From Namhaeicola litoreus (GTDB lineage: Bacteria; Bacteroidota; Bacteroidia; Flavobacteriales; Flavobacteriaceae), in the NCBI RefSeq assembly GCF_042679565.1, contig NZ_JBHTMY010000003.1:1240001-1304000 (forward strand): DNA of 64,000 nt, given 5' to 3'. The notes below the pieces were generated by a model that had not been told where the DNA came from, ran no database searches, and was given only the letters and a program-made list of their open reading frames with translations. Below, piece after piece: positions 17,247-25,446 of the stretch; the stretch's first letter is position 1, and the number at the start of each line of letters is the position of its first letter. A program made the translations under genes and the position numbers.

Positions 17247-18032
17247 ATGATTATACAGCAGGCATATTATTTCATTAAGTTTTTAGTTCAGTCCAATAAT
17301 GCACATGGAATACACTCTCCATTTGTTTATCGTTTGTATGATTCCGGCTTAAAACCCAATAAAAACAAAAATAAAATTTTATTTAAGAAACATCTCGATT
17401 TTCGCTCTGACTTGTTGAAAAATGAAACTTACATCCATATTCAAGATTTTGGCGCGGGGTCAAAAAAACTTAATCAGGATAAAAGACAAGTTAATCAAAT
17501 CGCCAGTACTGCTGGTCTTTCTAAAAAATGTGCGAAACAATTGATTCAATTGATTCAGTTTCTGCAACCTCAAAATATTTTAGAATTTGGTACTTCCCTC
17601 GGCCTCGCTACCTCGGCAATGGCATTGGGAGATAAAAAGGCAGATATCATTACTTTGGAAGGCTGCCCAAACACAGCAAAGATTGCTAGGGATATTTTTA
17701 AGAAATATGAACTTGATAATATTTCGATTAAAGAGGGCGATTTTAAAGAGACCCTTCACTCAGCACTTGAAAATAAAATATTTGACTTTATCTATTTTGA
17801 CGGAAATCATAAAAAAAAACCTACCCTAGAATATTTTGATCTTTGTTTGACACATAAAACAGATCAAAGCGTTTTTATATTTGACGATATCCATTGGTCA
17901 AAAGAAATGAATGACGCCTGGAAGACGATAAAAAATCACCCGGAAGTTACTGTGACAATCGATACTTATCAGTGGGGAATCGTTTTTTTTAGAAAAGAAC
18001 AACCCAAACAACATTTTATTTTAAGGGTTTAA
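17247..18032 (+). CDS. Class I SAM-dependent methyltransferase
   Basis: 261 residues from the ATG at 17247 (MIIQQAYYFIKFL). An ATG at 17238 is possible, while the ATG at 17172 lies upstream of the promoter and is rejected. An N-terminal helical part has HGIHSPFVYRLYD. The Rossmann core has NILEFGTSLGLATSAMA (SAM-binding motif I), IITLEGCP (acidic end of strand 2), DFIYFDGNHKKKPTLEYFD and FIFDDIHWS. The DGNH and DDIHWS elements resemble O-methyltransferases of the catechol/caffeoyl type with metal-binding Asp residues. The substrate is unknown, and nothing ties it to the divergent polysaccharide operon beyond the shared promoter region. Confidence 0.82.
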   Translation: MIIQQAYYFIKFLVQSNNAHGIHSPFVYRLYDSGLKPNKNKNKILFKKHLDFRSDLLKNETYIHIQDFGAGSKKLNQDKRQVNQIASTAGLSKKCAKQLIQLIQFLQPQNILEFGTSLGLATSAMALGDKKADIITLEGCPNTAKIARDIFKKYELDNISIKEGDFKETLHSALENKIFDFIYFDGNHKKKPTLEYFDLCLTHKTDQSVFIFDDIHWSKEMNDAWKTIKNHPEVTVTIDTYQWGIVFFRKEQPKQHFILRV

Positions 18033-18098
18033 ATAAGATCAATCTATTTAAATTGATTATTTTTGTCTAACTTTTTTATGAATTAGATTAAACAAACA

Positions 18099-18665
18099 AT
18101 GAAAATATATACAAAAACTGGCGATACGGGTGATACTTCACTTTTTGGAGGAGAACGAGTAAAAAAGTACAACCCTCGTTTGGAGGCTTATGGGACTATT
18201 GATGAACTCAATTGTCATGTTGGCCTAATTTCAGTTCAAAAGATTCCATCAAATCTTAAGGATGAGTTAAACCAAATCCAAAATTTACTCTTCACTATTG
18301 GGGCCATGCTTGCAACTCCTCCTTCAAAAGAAAAACTCAAAAGTGGAAAGGATCGTCTACAAATTGAAAAGTTGTCAGAGAAAGACGTCCTATCACTTGA
18401 GGATTCTATAGACCGTATGAACGAATTCTTACCTGGCATGACTCACTTTATTTTGCCCGGTGGAAATACTACCGTGTCATTTTGTCATATTGCCAGAACT
18501 GTTTGCCGAAGAGCTGAAAGAATGATTGTTAAATTAGCTGATGAAGAACCTGTTTTACCTATCATTATTACCTACATTAACCGATTATCTGATTACTTAT
18601 TTGTACTGGCACGAAAATTGACATTTGACCAGAAAGCAGAAGAGGTTAAATGGATCTCTCGATAG
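18099..18665 (+). CDS. Cob(I)yrinic acid a,c-diamide adenosyltransferase, PduO type
   Basis: A 188-residue ATP:corrinoid adenosyltransferase. The N-terminal ATP-binding motif YTKTGDTGDTSLFGGERV is at residues 4-21, then EAYGTIDELNCHVG, HFILPGGN, CRRAERMIV and the C-terminal YINRLSDYLFVLAR. It transfers the adenosyl group of ATP to cob(I)alamin to form adenosylcobalamin. No cobalamin biosynthesis genes are nearby, so it probably serves salvage, for example for methylmalonyl-CoA mutase. It is a stand-alone gene between the methyltransferase and the DUF2795 gene. Confidence 0.93.
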   Translation: MKIYTKTGDTGDTSLFGGERVKKYNPRLEAYGTIDELNCHVGLISVQKIPSNLKDELNQIQNLLFTIGAMLATPPSKEKLKSGKDRLQIEKLSEKDVLSLEDSIDRMNEFLPGMTHFILPGGNTTVSFCHIARTVCRRAERMIVKLADEEPVLPIIITYINRLSDYLFVLARKLTFDQKAEEVKWISR

Positions 18666-18724
18666 TAAATTAAACCAAGTTCTTTAACACATTGAAATTG
18701 TTTTAAAAAAAAACATCGAAATCC

Positions 18725-18754
18725 TTGACTATTTGCGCAATAAAATTATTTTTG
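18725..18754 (+). promoter_or_regulatory. Promoter of the DUF2795 gene
   Basis: TTG at 18725-18727, 19 bp, TATTTTTG at 18747-18754 matches the Bacteroidetes -33/-7 pattern. The ATG follows 16 bp after the -7 box. Confidence 0.55.
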
Positions 18755-18770
18755 CAAAAAATTATAAACT

Positions 18771-18992
18771 ATGTACTGGACTTTAGAACTTGCATCTTAC
18801 CTAAGTGATGCCCCTTGGCCTGCTACCAAAGATGAATTAATTGATTACTCAATTCGAACAGGCGCACCCCTAGAAGTGGTTGAAAATTTGCAAGCGATGG
18901 AAGATGAGGGTGAACAATACGAAACAATTCAAGAAATTTGGGAAGACTATCCCTCTGATGAAGATTACCTTTGGAATGAGGATGAATATTAA
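18771..18992 (+). CDS. DUF2795 family small acidic protein
   Basis: A 73-residue, very acidic protein with no signal peptide. The pattern YLSDAPWPATKDELIDYSIR followed by GAPLEVVENLQAM matches the DUF2795 fold, a short domain widespread in bacteria and highly conserved in Flavobacteria. The molecular role is not known to me. It has its own promoter (18725-18754) and terminator (19001-19026), so it is a monocistronic transcript placed just upstream of secA. The tail (EDYPSDEDYLWNEDEY) is almost entirely acidic and aromatic. Confidence 0.8.
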   Translation: MYWTLELASYLSDAPWPATKDELIDYSIRTGAPLEVVENLQAMEDEGEQYETIQEIWEDYPSDEDYLWNEDEY

Positions 18993-19000
18993 AAAAGCAA

Positions 19001-19026
19001 AAAGTCTCAATTGAGGCTTTTTTTTT
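19001..19026 (+). terminator. Rho-independent terminator after the DUF2795 gene
   Basis: Stem AAAGTCTC / GAGGCTTT (one G-T pair) around the loop AATT, followed by a run of T. An outer AAGC/GCTT pairing extends the stem to 18995-19030. Confidence 0.8.
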
Positions 19027-19077
19027 GCTTAATTTTGACGGTCCGAACCTCAAAAAAATTAACATACAACATTAATT

Positions 19078-22000
19078 ATGAGTTTAGTAAATTCTATACT
19101 AAAAGCCTTTGTTGGCGATAAGAAAAAAAAGGATTTAAAGCAATTAAACCCTCTTGTACAGGAGGTTAGATCTTTTGATACCGAAATGAGCAATCTAAGT
19201 TTAGATGAGCTAAGAGATAAAACAGCTGGTTTTAAACAAAAAATCAAAGAAGCAGTTAAAGATCTAGAAGCACAAATTGTAACCTTAAAAAGTGAAGTAG
19301 AAACAGCACATATTGATAGAAAAGAAGAAATCTATAAAGAAATAGATGATCTCGAAAATCAAATTTATGAGATAACAGAAGGTGTACTTAAAGATATTCA
19401 AGCTGAGGCTTTTGCAGTGATTAAAGAAACAGCAAAGCGTTTTACAAATCAAACTGAACTATCTGTCCTGGCAACTCCATTTGATCGTGAAATTTCGGGA
19501 AAAAAGGATTATGTGACACTTGAAGGAGAAAAAGCGATTTGGAGTAATTCCTGGGATGCGGCTGGAAAACCTATTGTTTGGGATATGGTTCACTATGATG
19601 TACAGCTAATAGGTGGTGCCGTACTTCATCAAGGTAAAATTGCTGAAATGATGACTGGAGAGGGTAAAACCCTTGTGGCTACCTTACCAATTTACCTCAA
19701 TGCTTTGACCGGAAAGGGTGTTCACGTAGTTACCGTAAATGATTATTTGGCAAAAAGAGATGCTGCCTGGATGGGTCCTGTTTTTGAATTTCACGGCTTA
19801 ACCATAGATTGTATTGATGTTCATCAACCAAATTCTGATGCCCGAAGAAATGCCTATAACGCCGATATAACTTATGGTACGAATAATGAATTTGGTTTCG
19901 ATTATTTGAGAGACAATATGTCCCATACTCCAAAAGATTTGGTACAAAGACCACATAATTACGCCATTATTGATGAGGTAGATTCTGTTTTAATCGATGA
20001 TGCGAGAACACCATTAATTATTTCTGGTGCCACACCGCATGGAGATAGACATGAATTTAATGAATTAAGACCAAAAGTTGATGAAATCGTTCGCATTCAG
20101 AATAAATTGCTCACAGGGGTTTTGGCCGAAGCAAAAAAGTTGATTGCAGAAGGAGATACTAAGGAAGGTGGCTTATTGCTTTATCGTGTTTATAGAGGTT
20201 TACCTAAGAATAAAGCTCTTATTAAATTTTTGAGTCAGGAAGGAATCAAACAACTTCTTCAAAAAACTGAGAATTTTTATATGCAAGATAACAACCGTGA
20301 AATGCCGAAAGTGGATGCGGAACTGTATTTTGTCATTGAAGAAAAAAATAACTCCGTTGACCTAACGGAAAAAGGAATCGCCTATTTAGGTGGTCAAAGT
20401 GCAAAAGATAATTTCTTTGTTCTACCCGATATTGGAATGGAAATCGCAAAAATTGATGGAACTGATGCAAGTGCCGAAGAAAAAGCAAAATCAAAAGAAG
20501 AACTTTACAGAGATTTCAGCATAAAGAGTGAAAGAATTCATACCTTAAGTCAATTGTTAAAGGCCTATACCGTTTTCGAAAAAGATGTTGAATACGTGAT
20601 TATTGATGGGCAAATAAAAATTGTAGATGAGCAAACCGGCCGTATCATGGAAGGCAGAAGGTACAGCGACGGTTTACACCAGGCCATTGAAGCCAAAGAA
20701 AATGTAAAAATTGAAGCTGCTACGCAAACCTATGCTACGATTACTTTACAAAATTATTTTAGAATGTATCGAAAACTTTCGGGTATGACGGGTACGGCTG
20801 TAACCGAAGCTGGTGAATTTTGGGAAATTTACAAATTAGATGTCGTAGAAATCCCAACCAATGTTCCTTTATTAAGAGATGATAAAGAGGATTTGATCTA
20901 CAAAACTAAAAGAGAAAAATACAACGCTGTAATTGAAGAAATCGCTAGTCTGGTAGAGCAGAAAAGACCTGTTCTGGTGGGTACCACGTCTGTAGAGATT
21001 TCGGAGTTATTATCTAGAATGCTCAGTATCAGGAAAATTGAACACAATGTTCTAAACGCTAAGCTTCATAAAAAGGAAGCAGATATTGTTGCACATGCTG
21101 GAGAGCCAGGCGTTGTGACAATTGCCACTAACATGGCAGGTAGGGGTACTGATATCAAATTGACAAAAGAAGTTAAAGATGCTGGCGGACTTGCCATTAT
21201 CGGTACAGAAAGGCACGATTCTCGCCGTGTTGACCGTCAGTTACGCGGTAGAGCAGGAAGACAAGGAGATCCTGGTACATCACAATTTTATGTTTCTTTA
21301 GAAGATAATTTAATGCGTCTGTTTGGATCTGAAAGGATTGCTAAAATGATGGATAAAATGGGATTAAAAGAAGGCGAAGTGATTCAGCATTCGATGATCT
21401 CAAAATCTATTGAAAGAGCGCAGAAGAAAGTAGAAGAAAATAACTTTGGTATCCGTAAACGTTTGTTAGAATACGACGACATCATGAACGCCCAAAGAGA
21501 AGTTGTTTATAAACGAAGAAAACATGCACTCTACGGTGAAAGGTTACAAGTGGATATTGTAAATATGATTTATGATACATGTGCTTTGATAGTTTCAGAA
21601 AATAAGGCAACGAACAATTACTCAAATTTTGAGTTTGAATTAATCAGATTTTCGTCAACTACTTCTCCTTTTACCAAAGAGGAATTTGAATCCAAAGATG
21701 AGCAATCACTTACTGATGAGTTGTTCGATATCGTCTACAAGCATTATCAGAAAAGAATTGAGCAAAATGCCCTGGCTGCTTTTCCTGTAATCAAAGATGT
21801 ATATGAAAAACAGGGAGATCGCTATGAAAGAATCATGGTGCCTTTTACTGATGGCATTAAAACGCTCCAAATAGTTACAAATCTAAAAGAGGCATATGAG
21901 TCTAATGGTAAACAATTGATGACAGATTTTGAAAAGAATGTCACTTTAGCCATTATTGATGATTCTTGGAAAAATCATTTGCGCCAAATGGACGACTTGA

Positions 22001-22419
22001 AGCAATCTGTGCAAAATGCGACCTATGAACAGAAAGATCCTCTTTTGATCTATAAATTTGAGGCTTTTGAATTGTTCAAAAAAATGTTAGACAGCGTTAA
22101 TAAAGAAGTTCTTTCCTTCTTGTTTAAAGGAGAACTTCCAAGTCAAAGTCCACAGCAAGTTTCTCAGGCCAAAGAACAAAAACGTGAAAAGGTTCAATTA
22201 TCTAAAGCCGATTTTGAGAGTCCTACAAGAGAAACCAGCACAAATCAAACTCAGCCTCAACAAGTAACAGAAACGATAGTTAGAACTGAAAGGAAAGTTG
22301 GCAGAAATGAAAAAGTAACCATAAAGAATATTAAAACAGGAGAGTCTAAATCGTTAAAATTCAAACAAGCGATACCACTCATCAGTAATGGTACTTGGGT
22401 AATCATCGATGAAGCCTAA
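19078..22419 (+). CDS. secA: Preprotein translocase ATPase SecA
   Basis: A 1113-residue SecA, long as in other Bacteroidetes because of insertions near residues 60-120 and 340-385. It shows MMTGEGKTLVATLP (Walker A), FGFDYLRDNM, IIDEVDSVLIDDARTPLIISG (DEAD/DEVD), a preprotein crosslinking domain, the second helicase domain with GTTSVEISELLS, TNMAGRGTDIKL and RRVDRQLRGRAGRQGDPG, and the helical scaffold. It drives secreted proteins through SecYEG. The C-terminal zinc/SecB-binding CxCxxxxxxxxC motif is missing; after VGRN the tail goes on as EKVTIKNIKTG to WVIIDEA. It is monocistronic and closed by the hairpin at 22433-22460. Confidence 0.97.
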   Translation: MSLVNSILKAFVGDKKKKDLKQLNPLVQEVRSFDTEMSNLSLDELRDKTAGFKQKIKEAVKDLEAQIVTLKSEVETAHIDRKEEIYKEIDDLENQIYEITEGVLKDIQAEAFAVIKETAKRFTNQTELSVLATPFDREISGKKDYVTLEGEKAIWSNSWDAAGKPIVWDMVHYDVQLIGGAVLHQGKIAEMMTGEGKTLVATLPIYLNALTGKGVHVVTVNDYLAKRDAAWMGPVFEFHGLTIDCIDVHQPNSDARRNAYNADITYGTNNEFGFDYLRDNMSHTPKDLVQRPHNYAIIDEVDSVLIDDARTPLIISGATPHGDRHEFNELRPKVDEIVRIQNKLLTGVLAEAKKLIAEGDTKEGGLLLYRVYRGLPKNKALIKFLSQEGIKQLLQKTENFYMQDNNREMPKVDAELYFVIEEKNNSVDLTEKGIAYLGGQSAKDNFFVLPDIGMEIAKIDGTDASAEEKAKSKEELYRDFSIKSERIHTLSQLLKAYTVFEKDVEYVIIDGQIKIVDEQTGRIMEGRRYSDGLHQAIEAKENVKIEAATQTYATITLQNYFRMYRKLSGMTGTAVTEAGEFWEIYKLDVVEIPTNVPLLRDDKEDLIYKTKREKYNAVIEEIASLVEQKRPVLVGTTSVEISELLSRMLSIRKIEHNVLNAKLHKKEADIVAHAGEPGVVTIATNMAGRGTDIKLTKEVKDAGGLAIIGTERHDSRRVDRQLRGRAGRQGDPGTSQFYVSLEDNLMRLFGSERIAKMMDKMGLKEGEVIQHSMISKSIERAQKKVEENNFGIRKRLLEYDDIMNAQREVVYKRRKHALYGERLQVDIVNMIYDTCALIVSENKATNNYSNFEFELIRFSSTTSPFTKEEFESKDEQSLTDELFDIVYKHYQKRIEQNALAAFPVIKDVYEKQGDRYERIMVPFTDGIKTLQIVTNLKEAYESNGKQLMTDFEKNVTLAIIDDSWKNHLRQMDDLKQSVQNATYEQKDPLLIYKFEAFELFKKMLDSVNKEVLSFLFKGELPSQSPQQVSQAKEQKREKVQLSKADFESPTRETSTNQTQPQQVTETIVRTERKVGRNEKVTIKNIKTGESKSLKFKQAIPLISNGTWVIIDEA

Positions 22420-22432
22420 ATAGAAAAAGAAG

Positions 22433-22460
22433 AATCCTCACATTGGTGAGGATTTTTTTT
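22433..22460. terminator. Bidirectional terminator overlapping the end of menE
   Basis: Perfect 9-bp stem AATCCTCAC / GTGAGGATT, loop ATTG, T8 on the plus strand. On the minus strand the hairpin is followed by CTTCTTTTTC. The last codons and stop codon of menE (22438-22440) lie inside the hairpin. Confidence 0.88.
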
Positions 22461-23526
22461 GCTCCATATATTCAGCTTTGGTGATTTGTCTATTTATTTT
22501 TCCAGTTGGTGTATATGTAAAATGTGGAATTGAAATAATCTCTTTTGGTAATTCTGTTTTTCCTAGAACTGACGTTAAATCCATAGAGTCAAAATTGACT
22601 TTTCCTTCCACAAAAAGAATTAACCGATCCCCTAATTTATCATCAGGCAATGAAGAAATAAAATAAGGTTGATGAATGAATTTGCTCAATTTAAGTTCAA
22701 TACTTTCTGGAATTAATTTTATCCCTCCCGAATTAATCACATGATCAATTCTCCCCAACCACTTAAAAGTATTAATTGAAGTAATTTGTACAATATCGTT
22801 GGTTACCAAACTTTTATCTGTTATTTTTTTTGCGTCAATCACTAAACAACTACGATCATCTGTTGATATAAATACATCAGGCAGCAAAGTGAATTCATCT
22901 TTTTTAAAGTGATAATTGTTGTCTTTAAAAAAGTTGACTGCAGCTTGATTTATGGGTTCTATGGCTACATGACTTACCGTTTCCGTCATACCATAACTCA
23001 AAAAAACAAGTGTTTTTACTTTATTGAAATCAACCCGTAAACTATCCGAAACACTTCCTCCGCCGATTAATAGTTTATTAATATGCTCTATTTTTTTTAA
23101 AGAATTAGCCGCTTGCAAGGCAGTCATAGCAGTAAAATCATATATTTTATGGATGTTTTCTAAAGGACTTCCACTAGGCTCGATAAGATCAATATGCCAA
23201 CCTAATACAAATGCTCGGACCCACATCATTTTCCCGGCAACAAATTGAGTAGGTAAACAATGAAGTACACTGGTTTGACTATGTAGATTAAAAAATTGAC
23301 CAGTAGCCTTTGCCGAAGAAATCATGTGCTTTTTCTTTACTGAAATCAATTTAGGTGAACCTGTAGAGCCTGAAGTTTTTACTACTATTGATTTCGAATT
23401 AGAAAACCAATCAATTAGAAAATCTTGAACTTCATTAGGTAACCTCTCAACACATGTTAAAAGCTCCTCCACAGAGTTAAACTTCTGTCCATTTAACCTA
23501 AAATCTTTGTGAAGGATCTGAATCAC
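22438..23526 (-). CDS. menE: o-Succinylbenzoate-CoA ligase (AMP-forming), short flavobacterial type
   Basis: A 362-residue adenylate-forming enzyme, shorter than typical MenE (about 450). It has the P-loop TSGSTGSPK (about residues 52-60), LPTQFVAGKMMWVRA, LLIGGGSVS, SYGMTETVSHVAI and the hinge WLGRIDHVINSGGIKL with the C-terminal catalytic Lys region PTGKINRQITK. It activates o-succinylbenzoate with ATP and CoA in menaquinone synthesis. No other men genes are in the window. It is preceded by a glycosyltransferase with a 4-bp ATGA overlap. Its C-terminal residues SSPM are encoded within the terminator hairpin. Confidence 0.85.
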   Translation of the reverse strand: MIQILHKDFRLNGQKFNSVEELLTCVERLPNEVQDFLIDWFSNSKSIVVKTSGSTGSPKLISVKKKHMISSAKATGQFFNLHSQTSVLHCLPTQFVAGKMMWVRAFVLGWHIDLIEPSGSPLENIHKIYDFTAMTALQAANSLKKIEHINKLLIGGGSVSDSLRVDFNKVKTLVFLSYGMTETVSHVAIEPINQAAVNFFKDNNYHFKKDEFTLLPDVFISTDDRSCLVIDAKKITDKSLVTNDIVQITSINTFKWLGRIDHVINSGGIKLIPESIELKLSKFIHQPYFISSLPDDKLGDRLILFVEGKVNFDSMDLTSVLGKTELPKEIISIPHFTYTPTGKINRQITKAEYMEQKKSSPM

Positions 23527-24530
23527 TTGGAAAACATTTTTGGAAAAGCGGTCATGTTATTTTGACTCAAAATTTTCTTTCTAAACATCGTGCGTAAAAA
23601 ACCTATTCCGTAGCCGAAAAACTGAATCAATGTTGAAACAATTGACAATAATCCAGTCAACAAGCTTCTATTTTCAAAAGTCGAGTCGATCAAAACCAAA
23701 ATTAAATAGCCTAAAATAATTTTTAAAGGAAGCCCAATTCCGAAAAAAAACAAAACCATGGAAATGATAAAAAAAATCACAAAAAAACTTGGAAACCAAT
23801 ATGTTATTTTTTTTGAATTTGGATAAAGTTCATTTAAAATGGGTCTTGCCGCACCAAAATTGTTAGTCTGTTTATAAAACTGCCTAAAATTTGTTCTTCT
23901 TTTGTGATAGACAAATGCATCCGGAATAAATTGTGTGGTAAAACCCATATTCCATATTCGCATGGTAAGTTCTATATCTTCTCCGATATATTGATTCGCA
24001 AAACCACCAGTTTTTTCAAAAACAGTTTTTGAAATTCCCATATTAAAACTTCTCAGCTGAAATTTTCTATTTTTCGACTCTTCATTTCTCAATCCACCTG
24101 TAGTAATAAAGGAAGTCATCGAGAAATTTATAGCTTTTTGTATTCTTGAAAAACTTGGGTGTGCAGTATCTGGTGCGCCAAAAGCATCTGTATAATTTTT
24201 TTCTAAAACTTTACTTACGGTAGAAAGATAATTTTCTGGCAACAAACAATCAGAATCAAGAACAATAAAATAGTTTCCTTTGGCCATTTTCATACCGAAA
24301 TTCCTGCTGTCACCCGGACCACTATTTTCTTTAAAATAATAATGCAAATTCAACTTATCAGAAAAATAAATCGCTACCTCCTTCGAAGGATCTGCAGAAC
24401 CATCATCAATAACAATCACTTCAAATTGACCATTAAAATTTTGATTTACAACAGTATGAAGCAATTCCTGTAATTCATCTTTTCGATTGTAAACAGGAAT
24501 AATCAAAGAAAAATGTAAATCTCTAGACAT
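23523..24530 (-). CDS. Family 2 glycosyltransferase with C-terminal membrane segments
   Basis: 335 residues. The N-terminal GT-A domain has FSLIIPVYNRKDELQELL, EVIVIDDGSADPS (first Asp pair), GPGDSRNFGMKMAKG, VLDSDCLLP (DxD metal site) and YIGEDIELTMRIWNMGF (ED near the acceptor base). Two or three hydrophobic helices at about 240-300 anchor it to the membrane. It transfers a nucleotide-sugar residue; donor and acceptor are unknown. It is coupled to menE by a 4-bp overlap but lies far from the polysaccharide operon, so a cell-envelope or lipid-linked role is only inference. Confidence 0.85.
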   Translation of the reverse strand: MSRDLHFSLIIPVYNRKDELQELLHTVVNQNFNGQFEVIVIDDGSADPSKEVAIYFSDKLNLHYYFKENSGPGDSRNFGMKMAKGNYFIVLDSDCLLPENYLSTVSKVLEKNYTDAFGAPDTAHPSFSRIQKAINFSMTSFITTGGLRNEESKNRKFQLRSFNMGISKTVFEKTGGFANQYIGEDIELTMRIWNMGFTTQFIPDAFVYHKRRTNFRQFYKQTNNFGAARPILNELYPNSKKITYWFPSFFVIFFIISMVLFFFGIGLPLKIILGYLILVLIDSTFENRSLLTGLLSIVSTLIQFFGYGIGFLRTMFRKKILSQNNMTAFPKMFSK

Positions 24531-24534
24531 GTAG

Positions 24535-24561
24535 AAAATAAAAAGGCTTCTAAAGAAGCCC
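24535..24561 (-). terminator. Rho-independent terminator of fabI
   Basis: Minus strand: GGCTTC, loop TTTA, GAAGCC, then TTTTTATTTT, directly after the fabI stop. The glycosyltransferase ATG lies just past it at 24530. Confidence 0.8.
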
Positions 24562-24565
24562 TTAT

Positions 24566-25375
24566 TTATTCGTTAAATTTATCCATAATCACATCACTAA
24601 TTCCCATATTTGAGAATCCGCCGTCATGAAATAGATTTTGCAAAGTGACTTTTTTTGTCAGATCTGAAAATAAAGAAATTGTATAATCGGCACATTCTAA
24701 AGCTGTTGCATTTCCTAGTGGAGACATTTTTTCAGCATAGGCCAAAAATCCGCTAAAACCTTTTACACCAGACCCAGCTGTCGTTTTGGTAGGAGATTGC
24801 GAAATAGTATTTACCCGTACTTTAAAATCCCTCCCAAAGAAATATCCAAAACTTCTTGCAATAGATTCGAGATACGCCTTATTATCAGCCATATCATTAT
24901 AATCCGGAAAAACACGTTGCGCGGCCATGTAAGACAGTGCCACGATAGAACCCCATTCATTCATCGCTTTTTTGTGGTATAACACATTCATTACTTTATG
25001 AAATGATACCGCAGAAACATCCCAACCCTTTGTAGTGAAATCATAGGAAGGATCTGTATAATGCTTACCTTTTCGCACATTAACAGACATACCAATGGAG
25101 TGCAACACAAAGTCGATTTTACCTCCTAATATTTCCATAGATTTTTCCACCAAATTTTCCAGGTCCTCCATTGAAGTTGCATCGGCCGGAATAACTTGTG
25201 AGTTGGTCTTAGCTGCTAGTTCGTTTATTTCTCCCATTCTCATCGCGATTGGGGCATTGGTCAATACAAAACTAGCACCTTCTTCATGAGCCCTTTCAGC
25301 AACTTTCCAAGCGATAGAATTGTTGTCGAGAGCACCGAAAATGATACCTTTTTTACCTTTGAGTAAATTGTACAT
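24566..25375 (-). CDS. fabI: Enoyl-[acyl-carrier-protein] reductase (NADH)
   Basis: A 269-residue SDR enzyme. It has the divergent N-terminal nucleotide motif GIIFGALDNNSIAW, HSIGMSVNV, LSYMAAQRVFPDYNDMADNK with the catalytic Tyr-x6-Lys, and ISQSPTKTTAGSGVKGF. It reduces trans-2-enoyl-ACP in the last step of each fatty acid elongation cycle and is the enzyme family targeted by triclosan and isoniazid-type inhibitors. It is downstream of recN with a 71-bp gap holding TAAATTTG (25417-25424, minus strand), a possible -7 box, and is closed by the hairpin at 24535-24561. Confidence 0.95.
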   Translation of the reverse strand: MYNLLKGKKGIIFGALDNNSIAWKVAERAHEEGASFVLTNAPIAMRMGEINELAAKTNSQVIPADATSMEDLENLVEKSMEILGGKIDFVLHSIGMSVNVRKGKHYTDPSYDFTTKGWDVSAVSFHKVMNVLYHKKAMNEWGSIVALSYMAAQRVFPDYNDMADNKAYLESIARSFGYFFGRDFKVRVNTISQSPTKTTAGSGVKGFSGFLAYAEKMSPLGNATALECADYTISLFSDLTKKVTLQNLFHDGGFSNMGISDVIMDKFNE

Positions 25376-25446
25376 ATATAATAAGTTAGATTTATTTCTA
25401 TAAATTGTTCTTAAAACAAATTTAGCATTTTTTTTATGAAAGAGTC

